Source: Paramuribaculum sp. (GTDB lineage: Bacteria; Bacteroidota; Bacteroidia; Bacteroidales; Muribaculaceae). Taken from it: a DNA stretch of 8,593 nt. How positions within the stretch are numbered: position 1 is the first letter of the stretch; each line of letters starts with the position of its first letter. Below, piece after piece: positions 1 through 6,405 of this stretch. The position numbers and the translations under genes are program-made. The stretch spans positions 1 through 8,593 of the forward strand of contig JAIDXU010000237.1 of NCBI GenBank assembly GCA_029058455.1. The letters are read 5' to 3'. The notes under the pieces are model-generated. The model made no database searches and had not been told where the DNA came from. It saw only the letters and a list, made by a program, of their open reading frames with translations.

Positions 1-15
1 GATTAGGAGATTTTT

Positions 16-762
16 TTACTTATCAACTCGGGTGGCGAGCATGGCGAGAAGCAATGTCGGCATATCTCTCGCAGCCTCAGGCATGGAGTTGAATATCACC
101 GAAGCGTTGACCTCTTCAAAAGCCTTGCGGGGAATCGGGCCGGTGGTAACCGCCACTGTAAACACCCCGGCTCTTATAGCCGATTCCACGCCGAGAGGCG
201 CGTTTTCCAACGCTATCGACATCGAGGGGCGCACTCCCGCTTTCTGCATTGCCCGGATATAAGGTTCGGGATGAGGTTTGCCATGAGTCACATCGGCCGC
301 CGTCACCATCAGATCAGGAGTGAAAATACCGGGAAAGTCGGTAGTGAGTCTGTCGATAAGCGAATGTTGACCCGAGCCGGTCACCAACACTATCTTCATC
401 CCCACCTCCTTGAAAAGCGACAGAATTTCAGCCGCTCCCGGCATCGGACCGGGGGGAGGAAGGAGATTAAACAGCTCTGTTTTGCGGTGATAATATTTCT
501 CAACCTCCTCGGGAGTAGCGTCGCGACCCAGCTCACGGTTAAAGAGCAGATTTATAGTCGAGCGGCCTGTGCGCCCTTCATATAGAAAAAACTCGTCTCT
601 GTCACATTTCACTCCAAGCTCATTCATAAGCTGATACCATGCCGTAGCATGATTCTGCATGGAGTCATACAGAGTGCCGTCCATATCCACGAGCGCAGCC
701 CGGGGAGTAAGAGCCGCGAGATTACGCCTTATCAAAAAATTTCTAACGAGTGACTGAAACAT
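16..762 (-). CDS. HAD-superfamily hydrolase, beta-phosphoglucomutase-like
   Basis: Predicted cytoplasmic Mg-dependent phosphatase or phosphomutase of the HAD superfamily, 248 residues. All four HAD motifs are visible. Motif I is DMDGTLYDS with nucleophile D26 and acid/base D28. Motif II is T128 in VLVTGS. Motif III is K162 in GKPHPEPY. Motif IV is E186-N187 in ALENAPLG. Residues 34-105 between motifs I and II form the helical C1 cap typical of the beta-PGM/DOG-phosphatase subgroup. In motif IV the second acid found in beta-PGM (ED) is Asn here; from memory ENAPLG is common in Bacteroidetes members, so I do not read it as inactivation. Start: the Met at 762 gives a basic 20-residue extension before motif I and lies about 25 bases from a -7 box at 788-795, which supports it. 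The gene is divergent from the 892 operon, so it is probably a separate transcription unit. The substrate cannot be told from sequence; sugar phosphates or phosphoglycolate are typical. Confidence 0.93.
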   Translation of the reverse strand: MFQSLVRNFLIRRNLAALTPRAALVDMDGTLYDSMQNHATAWYQLMNELGVKCDRDEFFLYEGRTGRSTINLLFNRELGRDATPEEVEKYYHRKTELFNLLPPPGPMPGAAEILSLFKEVGMKIVLVTGSGQHSLIDRLTTDFPGIFTPDLMVTAADVTHGKPHPEPYIRAMQKAGVRPSMSIALENAPLGVESAIRAGVFTVAVTTGPIPRKAFEEVNASVIFNSMPEAARDMPTLLLAMLATRVDK

Positions 763-787
763 AGGTCTTGCAATCGGTTATTCGGCG

Positions 788-795
788 CAAAGTTA
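788..795 (-). promoter_or_regulatory. Putative Bacteroidetes -7 box for the HAD gene
   Basis: Read on the minus strand this is TAACTTTG, a full match to the Bacteroidetes sigma consensus TAnnTTTG. It sits 26 bases upstream of the HAD start codon, implying a leader of about 15-20 nt. I see no clear TTTG-like -33 element at the usual 17-23 base distance, so the call rests on the -7 match and position alone. Confidence 0.5.
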
Positions 796-826
796 CAACA
801 ATTGACCGAAAGCCACACACAGGCAG

Positions 827-856
827 TTGTAGGATTAAACTATTTTAGTATATTTG
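827..856 (+). promoter_or_regulatory. Putative promoter of the 892-4538 operon
   Basis: TATATTTG at 849-856 matches the Bacteroidetes -7 consensus TAnnTTTG. A TTG at 827-829 lies 19 bases upstream, as expected for the -33 element. Transcription would start near 862-864, leaving a leader of about 28 nt before the ATG at 892. I found no comparable -7 match in the short gaps before the genes at 1290 and 1948, which supports one transcript for the plus-strand cluster. Confidence 0.6.
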
Positions 857-891
857 CAGTATAATAACCCTAATCTACCCGACTGTCTCCC

Positions 892-1248
892 ATGTCAAAG
901 CTTAAAATCCTGCTCATAACTCTGGTCACTGCCCTTGCCACTATAAGTGTCAAGGCAGCCGCCGTTGTGCCGCGGGCCGAGCAACCGCGATGGGAACAGG
1001 TAAGCGACATATCAGGCAGCCGGATAACACTAACCCCGGTCAAAGGGGTAAAGGGAGTCAACAGCGGCATAGGCAACAAGCACCTCTATCTTGAAGTAGC
1101 CGACCCTACCCGCATAGAGCTCTTCACCATACTTGGTCAACCGATCATAACAGCCGATCTGAAGCCGGGACTTCACCGGCTGAAACTCTCCTCACGCGGC
1201 ATCTATCTCCTCCGAATCGGCAACGCCACCATCAGAATAAAATATTAA
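892..1248 (+). CDS. Small secreted protein with T9SS-like C-terminal sorting fold
   Basis: A 118-residue exported protein of unknown function. Residues 1-22 form a signal peptide: lysines at 3 and 5, a hydrophobic core ILLITLVTALATI, and an Ala-rich cleavage zone after about A22. Residues 28-71 are a short polar linker with no family I recognise. Residues 72-118 resemble the Por/type IX secretion C-terminal sorting domain: a strand ending in LFTILGQ (usual form vyDllGr), then a 'LKPGLHRLKL' strand, then GIYLLRIG (usual form GvYlvrv), then a final basic strand ending at Y118. In a true type A cargo this module follows a large passenger domain. Here there is almost none, so the protein is nearly signal peptide plus sorting-like module. 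It is first in the probable operon, 41 bases before the yciO-type gene, with its own promoter 36 bases upstream. Sequence cannot show whether the host has a working T9SS or whether this is a free-standing beta-sandwich. The reading frame and export signal are convincing; the fold assignment is moderate. Confidence 0.8.
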   Translation: MSKLKILLITLVTALATISVKAAAVVPRAEQPRWEQVSDISGSRITLTPVKGVKGVNSGIGNKHLYLEVADPTRIELFTILGQPIITADLKPGLHRLKLSSRGIYLLRIGNATIRIKY

Positions 1249-1289
1249 GTCAACCGATTTTTCCAAACGATAAAAACCGTTTTCAGACA

Positions 1290-1904
1290 ATGCAAGTGCT
1301 CAAAATCTATCCCGGCAACATCAATCTCCGCTATCTCGACGAGGCGGTTGAAGTACTCAAGGATGGCGGAGTGATCGTTTTTCCTACCGACACCAACTAT
1401 GCCATAGGATGCAGCTGCCTGATTGCTCCGGCCATTGAGAAGGTATGTTCGATAAAAGGAATCAATAATGCCAAGCAACCTTTATCAATAGTGTGCAGCG
1501 ACATTTCTCAGGCTTCCGACTATGTGCGAATCGACAACACAGCCTATCGTATTCTCAGGGCAAATCTTCCCGGGCCATTCACATTCCTCCTGCCGGCCAC
1601 AACCCGACTCCCCAAAAATATGAGAGGACGTAAAACCGTTGGTGTAAGGGTGCCCGGATGTGACATAGCCCGCGCACTTGCCGAGCGCCTCGGCAATCCG
1701 CTGATGTGTTCCTCGGTCGGAGTGGTTGAAGGTGAGGAGGCCGAAGCCGGAAACGCACGCTCTATTGCGATGAATCTCGAAGGAAAAATCAATCTTGTGA
1801 TCGACGGCGGATTCCGCGAACCGGCCAATTCAACTGTGGTCGACCTCCAGGACCCCGCTACGCCAGAAATAGTAAGAGAAGGTGTTGGCCAACTCAATTT
1901 CTAA
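1290..1904 (+). CDS. yciO: YciO-type Sua5/YciO/YrdC family protein
   Basis: A 204-residue single-domain protein of the Sua5/YciO/YrdC fold, which binds dsRNA or tRNA and nucleotide. The classical members TsaC and Sua5 make threonylcarbamoyl-AMP from Thr, bicarbonate and ATP for t6A at tRNA position 37. Visible features are GGVIVFPTDTNYAIGC (26-41), PLSIVC (64-69), LPGPFTFLLPA (93-103), TVGVRVP (116-122), INLVIDGG and a C-terminal EIVREGVGQ. The pattern and length match E. coli YciO closely (from memory: GGVIVYPTDSGYALGC, MRVP, VVREGVGD). Against TsaC, the KxR motif reads K56-G57-I58, and the usual TSAN stretch reads CSSV (140-143), so the Arg and Asn of the TsaC active site are absent, as in YciO. 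Automatic annotation would probably call it L-threonylcarbamoyladenylate synthase; I think the YciO subgroup is better, and its physiological role is less settled. It sits 43 bases before the ATPase-TOPRIM gene with no promoter between, so it is probably co-transcribed. Confidence 0.9.
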   Translation: MQVLKIYPGNINLRYLDEAVEVLKDGGVIVFPTDTNYAIGCSCLIAPAIEKVCSIKGINNAKQPLSIVCSDISQASDYVRIDNTAYRILRANLPGPFTFLLPATTRLPKNMRGRKTVGVRVPGCDIARALAERLGNPLMCSSVGVVEGEEAEAGNARSIAMNLEGKINLVIDGGFREPANSTVVDLQDPATPEIVREGVGQLNF

Positions 1905-1947
1905 TCGACCGGATAATCTGATAAAACATTAATCATTCCGAAACAGC

Positions 1948-3651
1948 ATGATTCTGCCATCGCTCATAGGAGGAGAACCGCTACAGCTGAGTGACTCTTG
2001 TCGCCGACTGGTGATAGTGGGTGCCAATGGTGCCGGCAAAACCCGATTTGCCGATGCCATAGCCTCGACATCGACCGACTCCGACCAACCGGTCTATCGT
2101 CTCTCGGCCCTAAAGGCGCTTTATGACACCCGCCACTTCAAGCCGGAACCCCACTCTATAGACTCGCTCTTCGAGCGCACTGCCTCAACTCTCGGCCGAC
2201 AGCCCGAAGCGGGCACCCAGCTTGAAAGACTCCTCGGGCTGCTGCTCCACGACGAGATGGTGAATCTTTTTAAATATAAAGCCAACCTTGCCACCAATCC
2301 GCAGTCGCGTTTAGCCTCAACACCGCTCGACAAGGTTACCGAAGTATGGGAAGAGGTATTTCCGGGCAACAGAATTCTGATAGAAAGCGGTCGGATGCTC
2401 TTTGCGCGCGGCAGCGATGATGACCCTTACAGCTCGATACGGCTTTCTGACGGTGAACGGGCCGTTATCTACTATGTCGGCGCAATTCTCTACGCGCCCA
2501 AAGGGGCGAGAGTGATTGTCGAGGCTCCCGAGATGTTTCTCCACCCCACCCTTATGCAGGGTCTCTGGAACCGCATAGAGCTTCTCAGGCCTGATTGCAT
2601 GTTTATCTATGTGACCCACGACCTTGAGTTTGCCTCCTCGCGCCAGGAGGCGTCGGTGATATGGGTGCAGCATTATGACGCAGCGCTTTCGGCATGGGCC
2701 TACACACTTCTGCCTCCCGACTCTCAGCTCGGTGAAGATATGTATGCGGCGATAATCGGGTCACGCAAACCGGTGCTTTTTATCGAGGGCGATGGCGTAA
2801 ACTCGATCGACGCTCACCTCTACCCGCTCGTATTTAAAGACTTCTCGGTTAAAAGCCTCGGCAGCTGCAACAAGGTTATAGAAGCTACGCGCACATTCAA
2901 CGACCTCACCGGATTCCACCACCTCGACTCGATGGGTATAGTTGACCGCGACCGCCGCGACGCCAAAGAGGTTGAATATCTGCGTGGCAAACGAATAATG
3001 GTGCCCGAGGTGGCCGAGATTGAGAATATCCTGATGCTCGAAGAGGTGGTGAGAGCCGTGGCCGCCTACCGCCACAAAGATGAGACAAAGGTATTTGAAA
3101 AGGTTAAGGCAACCGTAATGCAGCAGTTCCGCCACGATCTGCGTCAGCAGGCTCTGCTCCACACCCGCCACCGCGTTAAGCGGCTGATGGAATATCGTGT
3201 TGACGGACGGTTTGCCAATATCTCGCAGCTGGAGGAACATCTCTCAAAACTCACCGTTGAGATCAATCCGATGGGGCTTTACGAGCAATTCTGCCGCGAC
3301 TTCCGCCACTATCTCGCCATAGGGAGTTATGCCGACATATTGAGAGTCTACAATCAGAAATCCATGCTGCCGGGCAGCAATGTGGCCGGTCTCTGCGGCT
3401 TGAAAAACAAGGATGAATATATCAGAGTTATCCTCAATATGCTGCGCGAAAACGGAAGGGGTGCCAAACGTATCATCCGTGCCATACGCAACTGTTTCGG
3501 AATAGACTTCGAAACCGAGGCCGCTCCCGCTGTGACTATCGATGAAACTCCCGCGCCACAACCTGTCAAACCTGCCAAACACACCCGCGTCAACAAACCT
3601 CATCATACTCCTGACAATCTTCGCAGCAACAAACACAAACGAATCAGATGA
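1948..3651 (+). CDS. AAA/ABC-type ATPase fused to TOPRIM (DUF4435) domain, PARIS AriA-AriB-like
   Basis: A 567-residue two-domain protein. Residues 1 to about 270 are a compact ABC-class ATPase: Walker A GANGAGKT (25-32), signature LSDGER (166-171), a Walker B-like strand VIVEAPEMFLHP (189-200) and an H-loop, YVTHD with H224. Residues from about 272 form a TOPRIM-like domain: VLFIEGDG with E280, then MGIVDRDRRD with the D333-x-D335 pair, then AEIENIL (356-362), which I associate with DUF4435. ATPase followed by TOPRIM is the layout of OLD nucleases and GajA. The DUF4435 flavour points to PARIS, where AriA (ATPase) senses phage anti-restriction proteins and releases AriB, a toxic tRNA-cleaving TOPRIM nuclease. 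The ATPase here has no long coiled-coil insertion. Oddities: the Walker B catalytic Glu position is Ala193 and the preceding acid is Glu192 instead of Asp; and residues 522-567 are a Pro/Lys/His/Arg-rich, probably disordered basic tail. The stop codon overlaps the menA start (ATGA), suggesting translational coupling. The domains are near certain. The nuclease activity and defence role are inference. Confidence 0.88.
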   Translation: MILPSLIGGEPLQLSDSCRRLVIVGANGAGKTRFADAIASTSTDSDQPVYRLSALKALYDTRHFKPEPHSIDSLFERTASTLGRQPEAGTQLERLLGLLLHDEMVNLFKYKANLATNPQSRLASTPLDKVTEVWEEVFPGNRILIESGRMLFARGSDDDPYSSIRLSDGERAVIYYVGAILYAPKGARVIVEAPEMFLHPTLMQGLWNRIELLRPDCMFIYVTHDLEFASSRQEASVIWVQHYDAALSAWAYTLLPPDSQLGEDMYAAIIGSRKPVLFIEGDGVNSIDAHLYPLVFKDFSVKSLGSCNKVIEATRTFNDLTGFHHLDSMGIVDRDRRDAKEVEYLRGKRIMVPEVAEIENILMLEEVVRAVAAYRHKDETKVFEKVKATVMQQFRHDLRQQALLHTRHRVKRLMEYRVDGRFANISQLEEHLSKLTVEINPMGLYEQFCRDFRHYLAIGSYADILRVYNQKSMLPGSNVAGLCGLKNKDEYIRVILNMLRENGRGAKRIIRAIRNCFGIDFETEAAPAVTIDETPAPQPVKPAKHTRVNKPHHTPDNLRSNKHKRIR

Positions 3652-4538
3652 ACACACAGCTCAAATGTTGGATCGAAGCCATGAGATTGCGCACCCTGCC
3701 GGTATCGGTGGCCGGTGTGCTTACCGGAGTGGCTCTTGCATTGGCCGACGGCTATTTTGCGCCTGTTCCCGCCCTGTTATGTCTTATCTTCGCCATACTC
3801 GCCCAGATAGCCTCAAATTTCGCCAACGAATATTATGACTTTAAGGGAGGCCTTGACAAACCGGGCCGCGAAGGCCCCCGCAGAGGAGTTACCGAAGGTG
3901 ACATTTCCCCTAAAGCAATGGCTCTCGCCACCTATGGCACTCTCGGCGCCGCATGTGTCGTAGGCCTATGCCTTGTGGCCTATGGAGGGTGGTGGCTTAT
4001 AATCGCAGGCATAATAATAGCGATCGGCGCTATATGCTACAGCACCGGTCCTTATCCGCTGTCACATCACGCTTTGGGCGAGGCCACGGTAGTGGTGTTT
4101 TTCGGCCTTGTGCCGGTGTGTCTCACCTACTGGCTTCAGACCTATACCCTCGATTCGCATGTGGCACTCGCCGCCGCCAGCATGGGACTGCTTGGTGCGA
4201 ATGTGTTGATTGTAAACAATGTGCGTGACCGCAACGCCGACAAGGCTGTCGGTAAAATCACTCTTGCCGTAAAGCTCGGAAGAAACTTCAGCCTGCTGCT
4301 CTATCTCGTTAACGGTTGGGTGGCGATGGCTCTCATGCTCCCCGCATGGCTCGACCTCGGGGGCGTGTGGTGGATAGTGCCGGTGGCATGTTGCATAGAC
4401 ATATTCCTGCTGTGGTGCAGAATCGCACGAAAACATGGCCGCGAGATGAACCCCATGTTAGGGCGCACCTCGATGGTGATGTTTATAGTGAGCTTATGCC
4501 TGCTGCTCGGCGCGCTGGTCAATCTGATCGGGGCGTAG
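3648..4538 (+). CDS. menA: 1,4-dihydroxy-2-naphthoate polyprenyltransferase
   Basis: An integral inner-membrane UbiA-superfamily prenyltransferase of 296 residues. It transfers a polyprenyl chain from the diphosphate to 1,4-dihydroxy-2-naphthoate to give demethylmenaquinone, the first membrane step of menaquinone synthesis. Both Asp-rich Mg/diphosphate motifs are present: N60-E-Y-Y-D64 with G67-G68-L-D70, and N190-N-V-R-D194-R-N-A-D198. The N-terminal RLRTLPVSVAGV and the mid-protein YSTGPYPLSHHALGE segment are typical of MenA rather than UbiA or heme O synthase. The rest is eight or nine hydrophobic helices. The length is normal for MenA. The ATG at 3648 overlaps the TGA of the upstream gene by 4 bases, so translation is probably coupled to the ATPase-TOPRIM frame. 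No other men gene is in the window, so menA is separated from, or lies beyond, its pathway partners. Its last 45 bases are also coding on the other strand. Confidence 0.94.
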   Translation: MNTQLKCWIEAMRLRTLPVSVAGVLTGVALALADGYFAPVPALLCLIFAILAQIASNFANEYYDFKGGLDKPGREGPRRGVTEGDISPKAMALATYGTLGAACVVGLCLVAYGGWWLIIAGIIIAIGAICYSTGPYPLSHHALGEATVVVFFGLVPVCLTYWLQTYTLDSHVALAAASMGLLGANVLIVNNVRDRNADKAVGKITLAVKLGRNFSLLLYLVNGWVAMALMLPAWLDLGGVWWIVPVACCIDIFLLWCRIARKHGREMNPMLGRTSMVMFIVSLCLLLGALVNLIGA

Positions 4539-5057
4539 ACGGCTGAAAAACTGCCACATCGCGATAGCGGTCGAGACCGTCACATTGAGCGAGTGTTTGG
4601 TGCCTCCCTGCGGTATCTCAAGCCACACATCAGCCATATTGACTATTTCGGGATTAACGCCATAGACCTCGTGTCCGCACACGAGGGCATACTTCCTGTC
4701 CGGTTCGGCAACAAAGCTTCCAAGTTCCACGCTCCCCTTCACCTGCTCGAGACAGCACACAATATAACCCTCGCTCTTAAGCTTGTCGATACAGTCGCGT
4801 GTATTGTCGAAATAGACCCATTCCACCGAATTTTCAGCGCCGAGAGCCGTTTTGCTAATCTCGGGCGACGGCGGTGTTGCGGTTATGCCGCAAAGCGCAA
4901 GCCGCTCAACCATAAAGGCGTCGGCTGTGCGAAACAGCGACCCTATATTGTTGAGCGACCTCACATTGTCGAGCACCACCGTGAGTCTCATTTTCTCCAT
5001 GCCGCGATATTGCTCGGCAGAGGGGCGACTGAGATCCCAGATGGATTTCTTATCCAT
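4494..5057 (-). CDS. SpoU/TrmH-family RNA 2'-O-methyltransferase
   Basis: A 187-residue SPOUT-class methyltransferase with a trefoil knot, predicted to methylate a ribose 2'-OH in tRNA or rRNA using S-adenosylmethionine, as a dimer in the cytoplasm. All three SpoU motifs are present. Motif 1 is LDNVRSLNNIGSLFRTADAF (29-48), with N36 and R43. Motif 2 is ALVCGHEVYGV (124-134), with the GxExxG core. Motif 3 is EIPQGGTKHSLNVTVSTAI (147-165), with IPxGG and SLNV, which forms the knot and the cofactor site. There is no added N-terminal RNA-binding (L30e-like) domain, so it is a minimal, TrmH/TrmL-sized enzyme. The target position (for example Gm18 or wobble 34) cannot be decided from sequence. It lies 25 bases downstream of serS on the same strand and is probably the last gene of a yqeY-serS-trmH unit. 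Its 3' end overlaps that of menA by 45 bases with no terminator between them. Confidence 0.93.
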   Translation of the reverse strand: MDKKSIWDLSRPSAEQYRGMEKMRLTVVLDNVRSLNNIGSLFRTADAFMVERLALCGITATPPSPEISKTALGAENSVEWVYFDNTRDCIDKLKSEGYIVCCLEQVKGSVELGSFVAEPDRKYALVCGHEVYGVNPEIVNMADVWLEIPQGGTKHSLNVTVSTAIAMWQFFSRLRPDQIDQRAEQQA

Positions 5058-5082
5058 TAATCTTTAATATTGGCTGATATAA

Positions 5083-6354
5083 TCAGTTGATGATGTCAAA
5101 GCCGGTGTATTTTCTCAGACATTCAGGCACTACGATACCCTCGGGAGTCTGATTGTTCTCAAGCAGAGCGGCCATGATGCGGGGCAAAGCGAGAGCCGAG
5201 CCGTTGAGGGTGTGGCAAAGATGAATCTTCTTATCCTCGCCGCGATAACGACATTTCAGACGGTTGGCCTGATAGGTTTCGAAATTGCTCACCGACGACA
5301 CCTCAAGCCAGCGTTTCTGAGCGCCCGACCAAACCTCGAAGTCAAAGGTTATGGCCGAGGTGAAACTCATGTCACCGCCACAGAGACGCAGAATGTGCCA
5401 CGGCAATCCGAGCTTTTCAAGAAGACCCTGCACATGGTCTTTCATCTCCTCGAGAGCGGCATAGCTATCCTCGGGCTTCTCGATTCTCACAATCTCAACC
5501 TTGTCAAACTGGTGGAGGCGGTTAAGGCCTCTCACATCCTTGCCGTAGCTGCCGGCCTCACGACGGAAGCACGCAGAATAAGCGCAGTTCTTGCGGGGAA
5601 GAGAGTCGGCCGAAAGAATCACATCGCGATAGAGATTGGTGACAGGCACCTCTGCGGTGGGTATAAGATAGAGATTATCTTCGTTGATGTAATACATCTG
5701 ACCCTCTTTGTCAGGAAGCTGACCTGTGCCATAGCCCGAAGCCTCGTTGACAACATAGGGAGGCTGAACCTCAAGATAACCTGCTTCGGAAGCACTGTCG
5801 AGGAAGAACTGAATCAATGCTCTCTGGAGCTTGGCACCCTTACCGAAATAAACGGGGAAACCGGCTCCGGTAATCTTCACGCCGAGGTCAAAATCAATCA
5901 GATTATATTTCTTTGCGAGATCCCAGTGGCTGAGGGCATCTTCAGGAAGATCGGGCATTGGACCACCGGTCTTTTCAACCACATTGTCGGCAGCGGTGAG
6001 ACCTTCAGGCACCATTGCGCAGGGGAGGTTGGGAATACTGAGCAGCAGACGGCGAATCTCATCCTCGGCGGCTGCCAGCTTGTCGGCAACGGTTTTCTGC
6101 TGTTCCTTTAAAGCGGCAACTTTGGCTTTAGCTTCGCCGGCCTCATCGCGAAGGCCCTGCTTCATAAGCTGACCGATCTCGGCGGCAAGTTTCTTCTGTG
6201 AAGCGGCAAGGTTGTCGTTGGCAAGCTGCATCTGGCGGCGCTCGTTATCAAGTTCAATCACCTTGTCGATCATCTCCTTGCCATCAAATCCTTTGATTGC
6301 AAGACGTTTAACCGTAAGCTCGGGATTTTCTTTTATCTGTTGTATGGTAAGCAT
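5083..6354 (-). CDS. serS: Seryl-tRNA synthetase
   Basis: Class II aminoacyl-tRNA synthetase that charges tRNA-Ser (and tRNA-Sec where present) with serine using ATP. It is 423 residues, the normal length. Residues 28-105 form the charged long antiparallel coiled coil that grips the tRNA-Ser variable arm. The catalytic core shows PTAEVPVTNLYRD with the serine-binding T233-A-E235, motif 2 CFRREAGSYGKDVRGLNRLHQF (262-283, key R264 and E266), the SSVSNFETYQANR segment (353-365), and motif 3 NGSALALPR (384-392), which is close to the usual NGSGLAVPR. The start at 6354 gives the standard MLTIQQIKENPE beginning. It is 51 bases downstream of yqeY and 25 bases upstream of the methyltransferase gene. 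I see no -7 box in the upstream gap, so co-transcription from the yqeY promoter is likely. Essential housekeeping enzyme; I see nothing unusual in its active site. Confidence 0.98.
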   Translation of the reverse strand: MLTIQQIKENPELTVKRLAIKGFDGKEMIDKVIELDNERRQMQLANDNLAASQKKLAAEIGQLMKQGLRDEAGEAKAKVAALKEQQKTVADKLAAAEDEIRRLLLSIPNLPCAMVPEGLTAADNVVEKTGGPMPDLPEDALSHWDLAKKYNLIDFDLGVKITGAGFPVYFGKGAKLQRALIQFFLDSASEAGYLEVQPPYVVNEASGYGTGQLPDKEGQMYYINEDNLYLIPTAEVPVTNLYRDVILSADSLPRKNCAYSACFRREAGSYGKDVRGLNRLHQFDKVEIVRIEKPEDSYAALEEMKDHVQGLLEKLGLPWHILRLCGGDMSFTSAITFDFEVWSGAQKRWLEVSSVSNFETYQANRLKCRYRGEDKKIHLCHTLNGSALALPRIMAALLENNQTPEGIVVPECLRKYTGFDIIN

Positions 6355-6405
6355 TTTTAATCTGATTTAGGAGTAATTCTATGACTTATCGTTGTGACTG
6401 AGAGT

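Noticed and set aside
184..210. HAD motif IV Asn187 as an inactivating change
   Set aside because: E186 and the other catalytic motifs are intact, and the ENAPLG form is familiar to me from Bacteroidetes HAD proteins.
1265..1282. AAACG/CGTTT hairpin between the 892 and 1290 genes as a terminator
   Set aside because: The stem is 5 bp and AT-rich with a large loop and only four T residues overlapping the arm, too weak to call.
1884..1893. Perfect palindrome GTTGGCCAAC
   Set aside because: It falls inside the conserved VGQL codons of the YciO-type protein, and a 10-mer palindrome is expected by chance in a window this size.
2761..3240. A 159-codon minus-strand frame inside the ATPase-TOPRIM gene
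   Set aside because: It runs opposite the conserved TOPRIM motifs and shows no independent features; shadow ORF.
5074..5086. CTGAT-ATA-ATCAG dyad overlapping the serS stop codon
   Set aside because: Five-base arms with a three-base loop and no T-run on the transcribed strand. It is probably chance and does not separate serS from the next gene.
5212..6111. A 299-codon open frame on the plus strand inside serS
   Set aside because: It lies wholly opposite a fully motif-supported seryl-tRNA synthetase, has no recognisable domain and no promoter. It is a shadow of the serS codon pattern.
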